A DNA stretch of 64,000 nt from Corynebacterium minutissimum (GCF_000988205.1 NZ_LAYQ01000012.1:211591-275590), one strand, 5' to 3'. Shown: positions 41,001-50,274, numbered from the stretch's first letter. Notes: generated from the sequence alone by a model not told the origin. Program-made: numbers and translations.

Positions 41001-41892
41001 GCGGACAGGGACTCCTTTGAATTAGATGGGTGCGGGGAGGACGCCGTGGCACGACGAGAATGCAGAAGAGGGGACAGTGCCCACGCCGCGAGGAAGCAAG
41101 CAGTAAGCAGCAGTACGATGGTCGCCCCAGCGGGAAGATCGATGGCCCACGCCAGATAGATGCCGAAGAAGCTGCCGAGCGAACCGATGGCCGCGGAGGC
41201 GATCATCATCGACCCCAGCGAGTCACAGAGCAGCCGCGCCGTGGCCGCTGGGGTAATGAGTAGGGCGAGCACGAGGACGTTGCCGATGGTGCCCACAGAG
41301 ATGACCACCGCGCCGGTCACGCAGAGGTAGAGCACGATGTCCAGAGCAAAGACGGGCAGTCCCATCGCGCGGGCAGTTTCTTTGTCCAGGCACGTGGCGG
41401 TGAGCTGGGGGCCGAGCAAGACCACGGCCCCAACGATGAGCACCGTGACGGTGAACGCGGTGTAGAGATCTGCACGGGAGACACCCGTCAGCGATCCGAA
41501 GAGGAAGCTCGTGAGCGAGGCCGTATAGCCCTCCACCCGGGAGATAATGACCATGCCAAGCGCAAAGGATGCGGCGAAGAAAATACCGATGACGGAGTCC
41601 TCGCGGACCGTGCGCCGCTGGGAGAAGCACGCGATGAGCACGGCGACGGTGCAGCCCGCCACGGCGCCGCCGAGCAGCACTGAGCCTGGAGCACGAAAGC
41701 GATAGCCAGACCCGGGAACACCGCGTGGGAGACAGCATCGCCGATAAAGGCCATGCCGCGCAGCACGACGTAGCACCCCACCACCCCGCACACAATTGCA
41801 GCGAGGATGGAGATGCCGACCGCGCGGGCCAAAAAGTCCAGGTGCGGGTTGGCCAGGTCCTGGAAAAACTCAACAAGCGAAATGTCGATCAT
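40997..41892 (-). CDS. Anchored-repeat-type metal ABC transporter permease, frameshifted at 41685
   Basis: This is a ZnuB/MntB-like permease with about eight membrane helices. The N-terminal part (MIDISLVEFF, VVGCYVVLRGMAFIGDAVSHAVFPGLAIA) has the family motif GDAVSHAVFPG; the C-terminal part continues with SVLLGGAVAGCTVAVLIACF and TASLTSFLFGSLTGVSRADL. The two parts are one base out of frame; adding a G to the GG complementary to 41685-41686 restores LQGSVLLGG and 298 residues. Its ATG overlaps the ATPase stop (ATGA), so translation is coupled. Confidence 0.88.
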
Positions 41893-42617
41893 GCCGCCAC
41901 CCCAATCGCAGAGAGCAGCGGTGAGGAGGCCGATACCCCGAAGGTCTCGCTCCACGGCTGCGGAGTCAGGCGGAGGTCCTCAGCGGGCCCATCCGCGACG
42001 ATTCCCCGGTTAAAGAGCACCAGGCGCGAACACGAGTGCGCGGCTTCGGAGAGGTTGTGGGTGGACATGACCACGCTGCTTCCCTGGTCGGTGAGTTTCT
42101 GGAAAAGAGTCAGTAGCTCCTCGGTGTTGGGAGCGTCGAGTCCGGTGAAGGGTTCGTCGAGAAGCAGCACCTCGGGCTCGCAGGCCAGAGCGCGGGCGAT
42201 GAGGACGCGCTGGCGTTGGCCGCCGGACAGCTGCGCGATAGGTCGCTGGGCGAACTCTTCCAAATTGGTCAACTCGATGGCGCGGCGGGCAGCCTCCTTG
42301 TCAGCTCGGCCCGGCCGCCGGAACCAGCCCACCATTCCCGTGCGCCCGCTGAGCACCGCCTTGGCCACGCTGATGGGGAAGTCCCACTCCACGTCGTGAC
42401 GCTGCGGGACGTATCCCAACGAGGTGGTGACGTCGATGGTGCCGGTGAAGGGGACCAGCCCCAGGACGGCGCGCATCAGCGTGGTCTTACCGGCTCCGTT
42501 CGGCCCGAGAAGCCCAATAAACTCGCCGGGGTTGACGTCGAAGCATGCGCCGTCGATGACCTGGCGGCCAGAAAGCGATACTGCCAGGTCGTTGATTGAG
42601 ATGAAGGGATTAGCCAC
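41889..42617 (-). CDS. Anchored-repeat-type metal ABC transporter ATPase
   Basis: The 242-residue ATPase has Walker A GPNGAGKTTLM, Q-loop YVPQRHDVEWD, signature LSGGQRQRVLIARAL, Walker B VLLLDEPFTGLD and the switch His in STHNLSEAA. It is closest in style to ZnuC/MntA-type importers of manganese or zinc. The start is GTG 42617, inside the last codons of the preceding surface protein gene (8-base overlap); translation further upstream only reads the neighbour out of frame. Confidence 0.9.
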   Translation of the reverse strand: MANPFISINDLAVSLSGRQVIDGACFDVNPGEFIGLLGPNGAGKTTLMRAVLGLVPFTGTIDVTTSLGYVPQRHDVEWDFPISVAKAVLSGRTGMVGWFRRPGRADKEAARRAIELTNLEEFAQRPIAQLSGGQRQRVLIARALACEPEVLLLDEPFTGLDAPNTEELLTLFQKLTDQGSSVVMSTHNLSEAAHSCSRLVLFNRGIVADGPAEDLRLTPQPWSETFGVSASSPLLSAIGVAA

Positions 42618-43503
42618 GGCGCCCGCCTTTCGCGCGTAGCACCGCAAACACAGCCCCGACGAGGACGAGTAGGCCCGCACCGGCGAGTGCCCAGACCCAC
42701 ACCGGCACCGCGGCGCCCGCCGAGGCATCCGAGGACACGGCGCTCGGATCCCACTGCGCGGCGTGCGCCTGCGCGACGTCGGTGCCTGCACCGACAGCAA
42801 AGGTCAACGTGGCCTCGGCAGCGACATCGCTCCCGGCGCTCTCGCCCGCGCCTTGCCCGCTCATGCGCACCCGAACCTGGTGGATGCCGGGTTCGCTAAA
42901 TACCCAGTTAGCGTGCGTGTGCGTGCCCAGGTCCACCCAGAAACCGTCCGTGGCCCCGGTCGCGGTGGACCACAGCAGCTGCGGTTCTTCGAAGCCACCG
43001 TTTTGCAGGAACAGCGAGAACTCGCCCGGCCCTTGGTGGCCCAAGAACTCCATGGTGAGGCCGCGGTCAACGTTGTCCGTTAGCGAGGGCGCCTGGGTAT
43101 TCCAGCCCAGCCACGGCACGTCGGCTTGTTCTGTTTGGGGAACGACCCACACCTGCGATCCGGGCTCGGCGCCGACAAAGGAAAAGGCTTTGTCCTCCGG
43201 AAGGGTGAGTTGGGCATTGTCGCCGACGTCGAAGACTACGTCAGCAGGATCACGCCACACCGGCGTGGCTGCTGAATCGTCGCGGGCGAGGAACTGGGCT
43301 TGCCCGTCGACAAGCAACAGCCCGAGGTCCACGTGACCGTGGTCGATGGTGGCCTCTGTTCCAGGTGTGGCGACCTCTTCATCGGCGCTCACGACCTGGG
43401 CCAGATCACCGGCCCACGCGGTCACCGGTGCGAAAGCCAACGCCGCAGCGGTCAGTGTTGCCGCCAGGGACGTGCCTAGTGTGTGGATGGTGCGATTAGA
43501 CAT
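42610..43503 (-). CDS. Choice-of-anchor-M domain surface protein with membrane anchor (3rd of the operon)
   Basis: The 297-residue protein has a signal peptide ending near AWAG, one anchored-repeat domain (IDHGHVDLGLLLVDGQAQF; VWVVPQTEQADVPWLGWNTQ; LGTHTHANWVFSEPGIHQVRV with the HTH motif), a short linker and a membrane helix VPVWVWALAGAGLLVLVGAV with a basic end (RAKGGRRG). It should sit on the outer face of the membrane near the importer. The start overlaps the end of the binding-protein gene by 8 bases. Confidence 0.82.
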   Translation of the reverse strand: MSNRTIHTLGTSLAATLTAAALAFAPVTAWAGDLAQVVSADEEVATPGTEATIDHGHVDLGLLLVDGQAQFLARDDSAATPVWRDPADVVFDVGDNAQLTLPEDKAFSFVGAEPGSQVWVVPQTEQADVPWLGWNTQAPSLTDNVDRGLTMEFLGHQGPGEFSLFLQNGGFEEPQLLWSTATGATDGFWVDLGTHTHANWVFSEPGIHQVRVRMSGQGAGESAGSDVAAEATLTFAVGAGTDVAQAHAAQWDPSAVSSDASAGAAVPVWVWALAGAGLLVLVGAVFAVLRAKGGRRG

Positions 43504-44995
43504 GAGTTTCCTTCGTGGTGCTGCCTAAGCAGCGGTTGAGTGAGTGTGCGTTGAATCGCAACAGGTCGAGATACGTGGGGACGGTGTCATCGAGAGTGTC
43601 GCCGTAGATGGGGCAGACCGCGATCCCAAGGGATTCGGCAGCCTCACGGATGACATCGGCGCTGGCCTGTTGAGTAGGTTCGACGAAGACCGCGGGCAGG
43701 CGGAGATTCTCCAACGTGCGGCGCAGGGCGATGACGTCCCGCGGTGAAGGCTCGATGGCCGGGTTGGGAGTGACGAATCCCGCAATATCAAGGCCATAAC
43801 CTTGTTCCAGGTAGGCATAGCCGTGATGAGGTGTGACCAAGTGCCGGTTGCGCTCCGGGATGTCTTCGATGAGCCGCCGCACCTCCGCGTCCGCGTCGTG
43901 CAACTGCTCGATGTAGTCCTGAGCGCGCTCCCGATAGTCCGCGCCGTGGGACGGATCCGCCACGGCCAGCTGCTCGGCGATGACCTCGGCATAGCTGATG
44001 CCGTTGGCCGCGTTGTGCCACAGGTGCGGGTCAACCTCACCGTGGATGTGCTTGCCCAGGACCGCCTGCGGCAGCAGGTAGGTCTCGTCACCTGGGCGCC
44101 CTAGGAAGCGGTACGCAGGATCCGGCGGAATCTGCTGCAGGGTGGAGTTGGGAATGCTCAACGCCGTGGTGCGCGGGTCGAAACCTTCGCCTTGATCCTC
44201 CAAATCGAGCTCGCCCGTGGACAAGTCCGCGGTGATATCTACGTGTCCCGAATCCAGGGAGGTCATTCCATCAGGTGGCTGTACGCCCACGGCCACCGTG
44301 AATTCCTGCGGGGAGCTATCCGTTGCGCCAAAAGTGAGACGGTATATGCCCGGCTTGGTGAAGGCCCACGAGACGTGCGTGTGGGCGTTGGCCGGCAGCG
44401 TCGTGGAATCGTCGCGTTCGTCCAGACCATCAGCCGTGTTAAAGAGTGCTTCGGGCGTACCAAACGTGGATACGACGTAAGCCGCAACATCGCCTGGCCC
44501 CTCGGCATCGAGCAGGCTCATGGTTACGCTCGTTGTACCCGGCTGGGCATTGCGCACACGCAACCCCAGCCAGACGGCATCGAGGGCAACGTTTTCCACC
44601 AGCGGCACGAGACGGGCCCCGCGCGTGGACGCTTGGTCCGCTACCTCGGTGACCGGAACATCCGATGATTCCCGCAGCGTCTTCAGCAGGTTCTGCGGCT
44701 CGAGGAGAAACCCATTGGCCAGCAGCACATCCGCGTTGGCGACATCCCGCACCGAGCGCAAGCTCGGCTCAAAGGTGTGTGGGTCCTTGCCCGCGGGAAT
44801 CAACGTGGTCACCGCGGCGTCGTCCCCGGCCACGTGCTTGGCGACGTCCCCCAGAATCGGCGTCGTCGCCACCACCTTGAGCTTCGCATCGTCCCCATTG
44901 GCGGTGCTCGCGCAACCACTGAGCGTGGACGCGCCAATAAGCACCGCCGAGAGTAGCGCGATGGGGTGCGTCCGGGTGCGTACTCCGTGCGGCAT
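43496..44995 (-). CDS. Metal-binding ABC transporter lipoprotein with an inserted anchored-repeat domain
   Basis: The 499-residue binding protein has the lipobox LSGC (Cys 28). Residues 38-125 are the first lobe of a ZnuA/MntC-like cluster A-I protein (VVATTPILGDVAKHV, metal His in AGKDPHTFEPS near 73). Residues about 130-315 are an inserted anchored-repeat domain with HTHVSWAFTKPG (205-216) and DSGHVDI (248-254). From KHIHGEVDPHLWHNA (315-329) the second lobe resumes with PHHGYAYLEQGYGL. The halves of the inserted domain appear in reversed order compared with the other copies in this operon. The start overlaps the upstream stop (TAATG). Confidence 0.87.
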   Translation of the reverse strand: MPHGVRTRTHPIALLSAVLIGASTLSGCASTANGDDAKLKVVATTPILGDVAKHVAGDDAAVTTLIPAGKDPHTFEPSLRSVRDVANADVLLANGFLLEPQNLLKTLRESSDVPVTEVADQASTRGARLVPLVENVALDAVWLGLRVRNAQPGTTSVTMSLLDAEGPGDVAAYVVSTFGTPEALFNTADGLDERDDSTTLPANAHTHVSWAFTKPGIYRLTFGATDSSPQEFTVAVGVQPPDGMTSLDSGHVDITADLSTGELDLEDQGEGFDPRTTALSIPNSTLQQIPPDPAYRFLGRPGDETYLLPQAVLGKHIHGEVDPHLWHNAANGISYAEVIAEQLAVADPSHGADYRERAQDYIEQLHDADAEVRRLIEDIPERNRHLVTPHHGYAYLEQGYGLDIAGFVTPNPAIEPSPRDVIALRRTLENLRLPAVFVEPTQQASADVIREAAESLGIAVCPIYGDTLDDTVPTYLDLLRFNAHSLNRCLGSTTKETHV

Positions 44996-46073
44996 TAGTC
45001 GCGGCCCTTAATGAGTGCGAGACGTGCTAGCGCCAAGCCAAGCACGAGCATGCCAAGGCCCAAGATTCCGATGCCCCACGGCAGTAGGTTTTGCCCGCTG
45101 TCGTAATAGCCGGCGGCAGCGACCGTGTCCACGTTCTCCGCGGCTGGCGTGGTTTTGTCGGCTACGCGGGCAGGCTTGCGCTCCTTCCTTTCCTTTCGCT
45201 CTGAGCGGTCTTTTCGATTCTTGTCCTGTGCCTGTTGTTCTGCGGCCTTGGTTCCCGCAGCCGACGCCGCACCGCGGGTAGCGCCTCCGGAGCTTCCGCC
45301 CCCAGAGCGGGAGCCTGAGTTCGAGGAGACAGGCTCGTCGGAAGAGGCCTCTCCCAGGGTGACGTCGTCGGGCTCAGCAGAGCTCTCAGCACCGTGGTCG
45401 GTATCCGACTCTTCTTCCCGGGGCGTGGCTTCTGCGTCACCGACGTCCCAGGTATAGGTGACCTGGTTACTCGTGTCCCCGTTGGATTCTGCCTGCACCG
45501 TCATGGTGTAGATACCGGGTTCGCTAAAAGCCCAGTTGACGTGCCTGTGTGCCGGGTAGGCCTGGTTGATGACATCCCCGGACACCAGGTCCAGCGCGCC
45601 GGCGTCGGTGACAGGCTGGATATCGCCGAAGCCTGCCGTTTCGAAGACGAAGATATCACCGGGCCGGTGACCTCGACGAACTCGAAGTTGATGTCGGTGT
45701 AGCCAGCCGATTGTGCAGACTGGGTATCCCATCCCGGCCAGAGCAGCGAACTGTCTTGGGTCTGGGGGAGGTAATACGTCGGTACGCCAATTCCATCGAT
45801 GCCCTCGGTGGCCTCGCTCCAGGCCTCCTCGGCGACTTTGAGGGTGACATCGTTGCCTGGGCGGACGACACCGCTGCCGGTGATGTCTTCCTTCATCGAC
45901 AAGGTGAGCTCACCGCCGGGTGCGGAGACATAGAAGGCATCAACGTGCCCGGTGTCGAAAACCTCGCCATCGGCGCGGGCCGGGGCCGGGTGGCCCGTGA
46001 AGACGACTGCCAGCGCCACGGCGATGGCGCAGAGGGCAGCAGTGACTCTGTGCAGCTCTGTGGTGCGGTGCAC
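44995..46073 (-). CDS. Choice-of-anchor-M domain surface protein with membrane anchor (2nd of the operon), frameshifted at 45659
   Basis: The first part has a signal peptide (ALCAIAVALAVVF), then DTGHVDAFYVSAPGGELTL and YYLPQTQDSSLLWPGWDTQ; the second part has AHRHVNWAFSEPGIYTMTV, an acidic then Ser/Gly/Lys-rich stalk, and a membrane helix LLPWGIGILGLGMLVLGLAL with KGRD at the end. The parts are one base out of frame; adding a G to the GG complementary to 45659-45660 restores VTGPGDIFVFETAG and a 359-residue protein of the same plan as its neighbours. Confidence 0.8.
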
Positions 46074-46085
46074 GCGGTGTCCTTT

Positions 46086-48440
46086 CTAGCGATGAAGCAG
46101 GCCGTTGAGGCGAGACTCAATCTGGCCGCGGTGGTTGTTGTAGAAGTTGAGGAAACCTTGGAACACGATGGCCAAGACAACGGGAAGCACGAGGCCCCAC
46201 AACCCCTCGAGTTTGGGCATAGAGGACTTCATGTTCTTCTCGCCGCTGGATTTGTTGTCGTTCGGCTTGGTGCTGCCGGGCTTGTCGTTGCCTTCGCCCT
46301 TGTTTCCGCCCTCGTTTCCGTCCTTCGCGCTCACGCAGTCCTTGATCGCGGCGTCGCCGGCGGCCACGGTGAGCGTCTGCGGTTCAGAGGTAATCTCCTT
46401 GCCGTCTGTAGTGGTAGCCGAGTAGCTGACCTCGAGCTTGTACATGCCCGGCTTCGTAAACGCCCAGTTGGTGTGGGTGTGGGAGGCGAAGGTGGTCTCA
46501 ATGGAGTAGTCACCTTCGGCGGAGTTGATCAAGGGAGTAAAGCCCTTGCCCAACCCTTCGGTGGTGAATAGGCCCACCTGTGCGCCGTCGGGCATCTCAA
46601 CGGGCTTGATGTTGAGGGTGACCGTGCCGTCTTTGTAGTCCTGGTAGTCAAGCGCCTGGGTGTTATAACCCGGCCAGATGATGCTCTGCTCTTGGGTTTG
46701 GGGGAGCAGGAAGAACTTATCCTCGCCCAGGTAGTCGAAGTCTTTGCCCTTGAGCGCCTCCGGGCGGGGGCGCAGGGCATTGTTGTGGATGGCGAGGACA
46801 ACGTCATCAAGCGGGCGCTCGACAGTCTTCTTGTCTACGATGGCCGTCTCATCCTTGAGGCGGGTGCGGAACTTATCGCCGTCACGAGTGACAGCGATAT
46901 CGACGTGGCCATGGTCGAGCACCGCCTTGTCAACGCACGTACCGGTGTACTTTCCTGCCTCTGGCTTGGTGTTGTTGTCCGGGCTGGTGGAAGGGGCCTT
47001 GGAGGTTGTGCCGAGTGCGCCGCGGCCCTCGTATTTCTGCCCAAAGGAGAAGTTCTCGGTGAGCGTGATGCTTCCGGAATCTTGCTTGATGCTCGGGTGC
47101 GGGAGGATATCCAGGCGCACGGTATTGCCGTTGAAGCTTGCGTCTGCGCCGACCACAAACTCCGCGCGGCCGTTGCTGATGACCCCGTCGAATTCCACGT
47201 CGGGAAGCTCGCTGCCCTTGCTGAAGAAGCCACCATGGACGTAGCCTTCGAGCTTCTTATCGGCGGCCTCAACGATGATGCGTGTTGCGTCCTCGCCCTC
47301 CGGAATGGCCCGCGCGGACAGCTCCGGGTTAGATACCGAAACCTCTTGATCGGAGGAGAGCTGGCGGGGGTTGGTGGTCTCTGCCCAGGACTCCGCAGAC
47401 TTCTTCGAGGTGGTGGAAAGCTCGGCGTTCTCTGAGTAGGCGAGCTCCTCGGAGATCCAGCGCGGGCTGCCGTCCTCCGGGGTGTAGACAGCCTGGATCG
47501 TGGAGGACTCTGGGCCTAGGAACTCATCGAAGTGTGCTTGACCGTCTTTCACGGGCAGATCGGTGAGGAAGTAGCCGTCGATCAGCAGCGTGAGCGTGCC
47601 GTTGCTGCCGCCGGTGAAGTCGATGGAGGAGAGGCGCTCATCCCCATCCTTGTCTCCGGACTTTTTCGGAGCGATGGTCAACCGGTAGTCCTGTGCGCTG
47701 GCATCTCCCGCGGTGGCCTTGTCGAACCGCTCCTTGAGTGACGGTGTTGGATCGGCGGCCGGACGCTGACCGCCCACCTGGATGGAGGTGGTGGTCGGTG
47801 CGGAAGCGATGAGCTTGCCGTCCTTGTCGCGCGCGGTGGTGCGGTAGGTCAGCTGGTAGCGCCCAGGCTTGGTGAAGACGGTGTAGTTGTGGGTGTGCGT
47901 GCCGCTCGTCAGCCAGGCAGAATGCGGGGCACCCTCGGTGGTTCCGAAGAAGCGCTGCAGGCCGCCGGGGCCGGGGTAGTAGCCAAACATCTCTACCTCG
48001 CCGGGGCCATCGACGCTTAAGAGGTCGAGAGAAGCGATGTTGTCGCGGAAGTCATCGACAGGCAGCTCGGTGTCCGCACCGAAGCCCATCCATACCGGGT
48101 CCAGGCTGCCCTGTACGCGGGCAGGTGCCATGTAGTAGGTCGTGCCAGCCTTTCCGAGGAAGGAAAGTGCCGGGTCCTCGGGGACTGTGAACTGGTATTG
48201 GTTGCTTCCGTTCTGGTCCCAGCCTTTGCCCACCCAGGTGACCGTGTCGGCAAGGTCGTGGTTGCTTTCTGCGGAATGGCTCTTGAGGGTGAGAGAATTA
48301 CCCTCCCAAAACGCCTTGGGGGAGTCGATGTGCGTTTGGGTGGCCACGTGCTTGCCGTCGTCGGGGCCGGCAACGGCGGTGGCGGGAGAGGCGAGGAGTG
48401 CGGCGCACGTAAGCAGAGCCGCGTAGCGGGTACGAACCAC
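46086..48440 (-). CDS. Large surface protein with two anchored-repeat domains (first gene of the operon)
   Basis: The 784-residue protein has a signal peptide (YAALLTCAALLASPATAVAG), a first anchored-repeat domain (about residues 30-225, TSGTHTHNYTVFTKPGRYQL), a middle region of beta-rich sequence without a recognised family (about 230-510), a second domain (about 515-705, LDHGHVDIAV and ASHTHTNWAFTKPGMYKLEV), a Lys/Gly/Asn-rich linker and a membrane helix LWGLVLPVVLAIVFQGFLNF before a basic end. GTG 48440 follows AGAAAGG and a TATAGT -10 box at 48478-48483, which rules out the longer in-frame GTG at 48479. It leads the seven-gene operon. Confidence 0.82.
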   Translation of the reverse strand: MVRTRYAALLTCAALLASPATAVAGPDDGKHVATQTHIDSPKAFWEGNSLTLKSHSAESNHDLADTVTWVGKGWDQNGSNQYQFTVPEDPALSFLGKAGTTYYMAPARVQGSLDPVWMGFGADTELPVDDFRDNIASLDLLSVDGPGEVEMFGYYPGPGGLQRFFGTTEGAPHSAWLTSGTHTHNYTVFTKPGRYQLTYRTTARDKDGKLIASAPTTTSIQVGGQRPAADPTPSLKERFDKATAGDASAQDYRLTIAPKKSGDKDGDERLSSIDFTGGSNGTLTLLIDGYFLTDLPVKDGQAHFDEFLGPESSTIQAVYTPEDGSPRWISEELAYSENAELSTTSKKSAESWAETTNPRQLSSDQEVSVSNPELSARAIPEGEDATRIIVEAADKKLEGYVHGGFFSKGSELPDVEFDGVISNGRAEFVVGADASFNGNTVRLDILPHPSIKQDSGSITLTENFSFGQKYEGRGALGTTSKAPSTSPDNNTKPEAGKYTGTCVDKAVLDHGHVDIAVTRDGDKFRTRLKDETAIVDKKTVERPLDDVVLAIHNNALRPRPEALKGKDFDYLGEDKFFLLPQTQEQSIIWPGYNTQALDYQDYKDGTVTLNIKPVEMPDGAQVGLFTTEGLGKGFTPLINSAEGDYSIETTFASHTHTNWAFTKPGMYKLEVSYSATTTDGKEITSEPQTLTVAAGDAAIKDCVSAKDGNEGGNKGEGNDKPGSTKPNDNKSSGEKNMKSSMPKLEGLWGLVLPVVLAIVFQGFLNFYNNHRGQIESRLNGLLHR

Positions 48441-48477
48441 GATGGGAGACCTTTCTTCAGTTCTTGAACGAGAATTC

Positions 48478-48506
48478 ACTATAGGTAATGGAAACCAGTA
48501 CCGTTA
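48478..48506 (-). promoter_or_regulatory. Promoter with candidate Zur-like operator of the anchored-repeat operon
   Basis: On the minus strand a -10 box TATAGT (48478-48483) is preceded after 2 bases by an imperfect 21-base palindrome (48486-48506) with outer arms TAA-GG-A and T-CC-TTA. The site would cover the -35 and spacer of the promoter. It matches an actinobacterial zinc-uptake-regulator consensus (AATGAAAA-type arms, from memory) at about two thirds of positions. That fits repression of a metal-import operon, but the match is imperfect. Confidence 0.4.
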
Positions 48507-48610
48507 AGTGTGAGGAAAAGGTGCTGCTCAGCCTTAGTGGAAACGGAGTTCAACTACCCCCAAGTGGGGCGGGCGGTGCGGCGATGCGGCGCTGAACTAC
48601 GATGGTGGGC

Positions 48611-50100
48611 ATGACTGAAAAAACATCCGACGTCCGCGTCCGTTTTTGCCCTTCACCCACCGGCACGCCCCACGTGGGCATGGTCCGCACGGCTCTGTTC
48701 AACTGGGCTTATGCCCGCCACACTGGCGGTACGCTGATCTTCCGCATCGAGGACACCGATGCTGCCCGTGACTCCGAGGAGTCCTACCAGGCCATCATCG
48801 ACTCCCTGAACTGGCTTGGCCTCGGCTGGGATGAAGGAGTCAACGTCGGCGGCCCGGACGAGCCTTACCGCCAGTCGCAGCGCATGGACATCTACGCCGA
48901 CGTCCTGCAGAAGCTGAAGGATGGCGGCTACGTCTATCCGGCCTACTCCACCAACGAAGAGGTGCAGGAGCGCCACAAGGCAGCCGGCCGCGACCCGCAG
49001 CTGGGCTACGACAACTTCGACCGCGACCTCACCCAGGAGCAGATCGACGCTTTCGAGGCGGAGGGCCGCAAGCCGGTCTGGCGCCTGCGCATGCCGGACA
49101 AGGATTGGTCCTGGACCGACCTGGTGCGCGGTGAGATGACCTTCAAGTCGGAGACCCAGCCGGACTACGTCGTGGCGCGCTCGAACGGTGCGCCGCTCTA
49201 CACCCTGGTTAACCCGGTCGACGATGCGCTTATGGGAGTTACCCACGTTTTGCGCGGAGAGGACCTCCTGTCTTCCACGCCGCGCCAGCTCGCCCTCTAC
49301 GAGGCGCTCGTGGAGCTCGGCATTGCCAAGAAGACGCCTGAGTTTGGCCACCTGCCTTCGTGATGGGTGAGGGGAACAAGAAGCTGTCCAAGCGTGACCC
49401 GCAGTCCAACCTGTTCAATCACCGTGACAACGGCATCATCCCGGAGGGAATGCTCAACTACCTGTCGCTGTTGGGCTGGTCCCTGTCTGCGGACCAGGAC
49501 ATCTTCTCAGTCGACGAGCTCATCGCCAACTTCGACGTCCACGACGTGTTGGGGAACCCGGCTCGCTTCGATCAGAAGAAGCTCGAGGCCATCAACGCGG
49601 ATCACATTCGCTTGCTGGAGCCGGCAGACTTTGCGCAGCGCCTGCGCGACTATCTCACCGAGTACACCGACTTCCCGGCCGACTATCCGGAGGAGAAGTT
49701 CGCTTTCGCCGCAGATCTGGTGCAAACCCGCATCAAGACGCTGTCCGACGCCTATGGCCTCATGTCCTTCCTCACCACGCCGGACGCCGAACTGGAGCTG
49801 GATGAGAAGGCGGCCCGGAAGAACCTCAAGGAGGATGCGGTGCAGCCGCTGGAGGTTTCCATTGCCAAGCTGGAGGAGCTCGGAGAGTGGAAGACGGAGG
49901 AGATTGAGAAGGTTCTCTCCGCCGCGCTTATCGACGACCTCGGCCTCAAGCCCCGCAAGGCCTACGGTGCCCTGCGTGTAGCTATCTCGGGCCAGCAGGT
50001 CTCCCCGCCGCTGTTTGAGTCCATGGAGCTGCTGGGCAAGGAGTCCACGCTGGCTCGCCTTAAGGCTGCTCAGGCGCTCACGCCGTGGAGCGCTGAGTAG
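48611..50100 (+). CDS. gltX: Glutamyl-tRNA synthetase, frameshifted at 49357
   Basis: GltX charges tRNA-Glu and, in bacteria using the GatCAB route, tRNA-Gln as well. The first part has the HIGH-region [21 protein letters not shown] and [16 protein letters not shown]; the second has the KLSKR signature ([17 protein letters not shown]). They are one base out of frame: adding a T to the TT at 49357-49358 restores [17 protein letters not shown] and a 496-residue protein. The enzyme should be essential, so the frameshift is probably a sequencing error. ATG 48611 fits the C. glutamicum start better than 48602. tRNA-Gln and tRNA-Glu follow downstream. Confidence 0.94.
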
Positions 50101-50129
50101 TCCTCCTGGGCAGTCTCACAGAGCTGTAA

Positions 50130-50166
50130 TTTCGGGGCGTTAGGTGTCACTCCTAACGCCCCGAAA
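50130..50166 (+). terminator. Long perfect hairpin after gltX
   Basis: A perfect stem of about 15 bp (50130-50144 with 50152-50166, core CGGGGCGTTAGG) encloses the loop TGTCACT, 29 bases after the gltX stop. There is no T-tract after it, but the stem is strong and a new promoter for the tRNAs begins just downstream. Confidence 0.75.
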
Positions 50167-50186
50167 ATGCTTTCTGGCCTGGCGAT

Positions 50187-50215
50187 TTGTGTGTATCGGT
50201 AGTGCTGGATATAGT
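50187..50215 (+). promoter_or_regulatory. Promoter of the tRNA-Gln/tRNA-Glu unit
   Basis: TTGTGT (50187-50192) and TATAGT (50210-50215) are 17 bases apart, a near-consensus sigma-70-type promoter, 60 bases before tRNA-Gln and behind the gltX hairpin. Confidence 0.6.
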
Positions 50216-50274
50216 TATAAACCGTTGCAGCGAGCAGCGAGGGGTTAAAGCCCCGAGCTAGTTCGAAGCGATAA

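Noticed and set aside
41030..48467. Several long open frames on the plus strand opposite the anchored-repeat operon
   Set aside because: They are antisense shadows caused by GC-rich codon bias. None has a family motif or a good ribosome binding site, while the minus-strand proteins have clear domains.
48440..48479. GTG 48479 as start of the large surface protein
   Set aside because: It lies within the -10 box and has no ribosome binding site. GTG 48440 has AGAAAGG at a good distance and begins the signal peptide.
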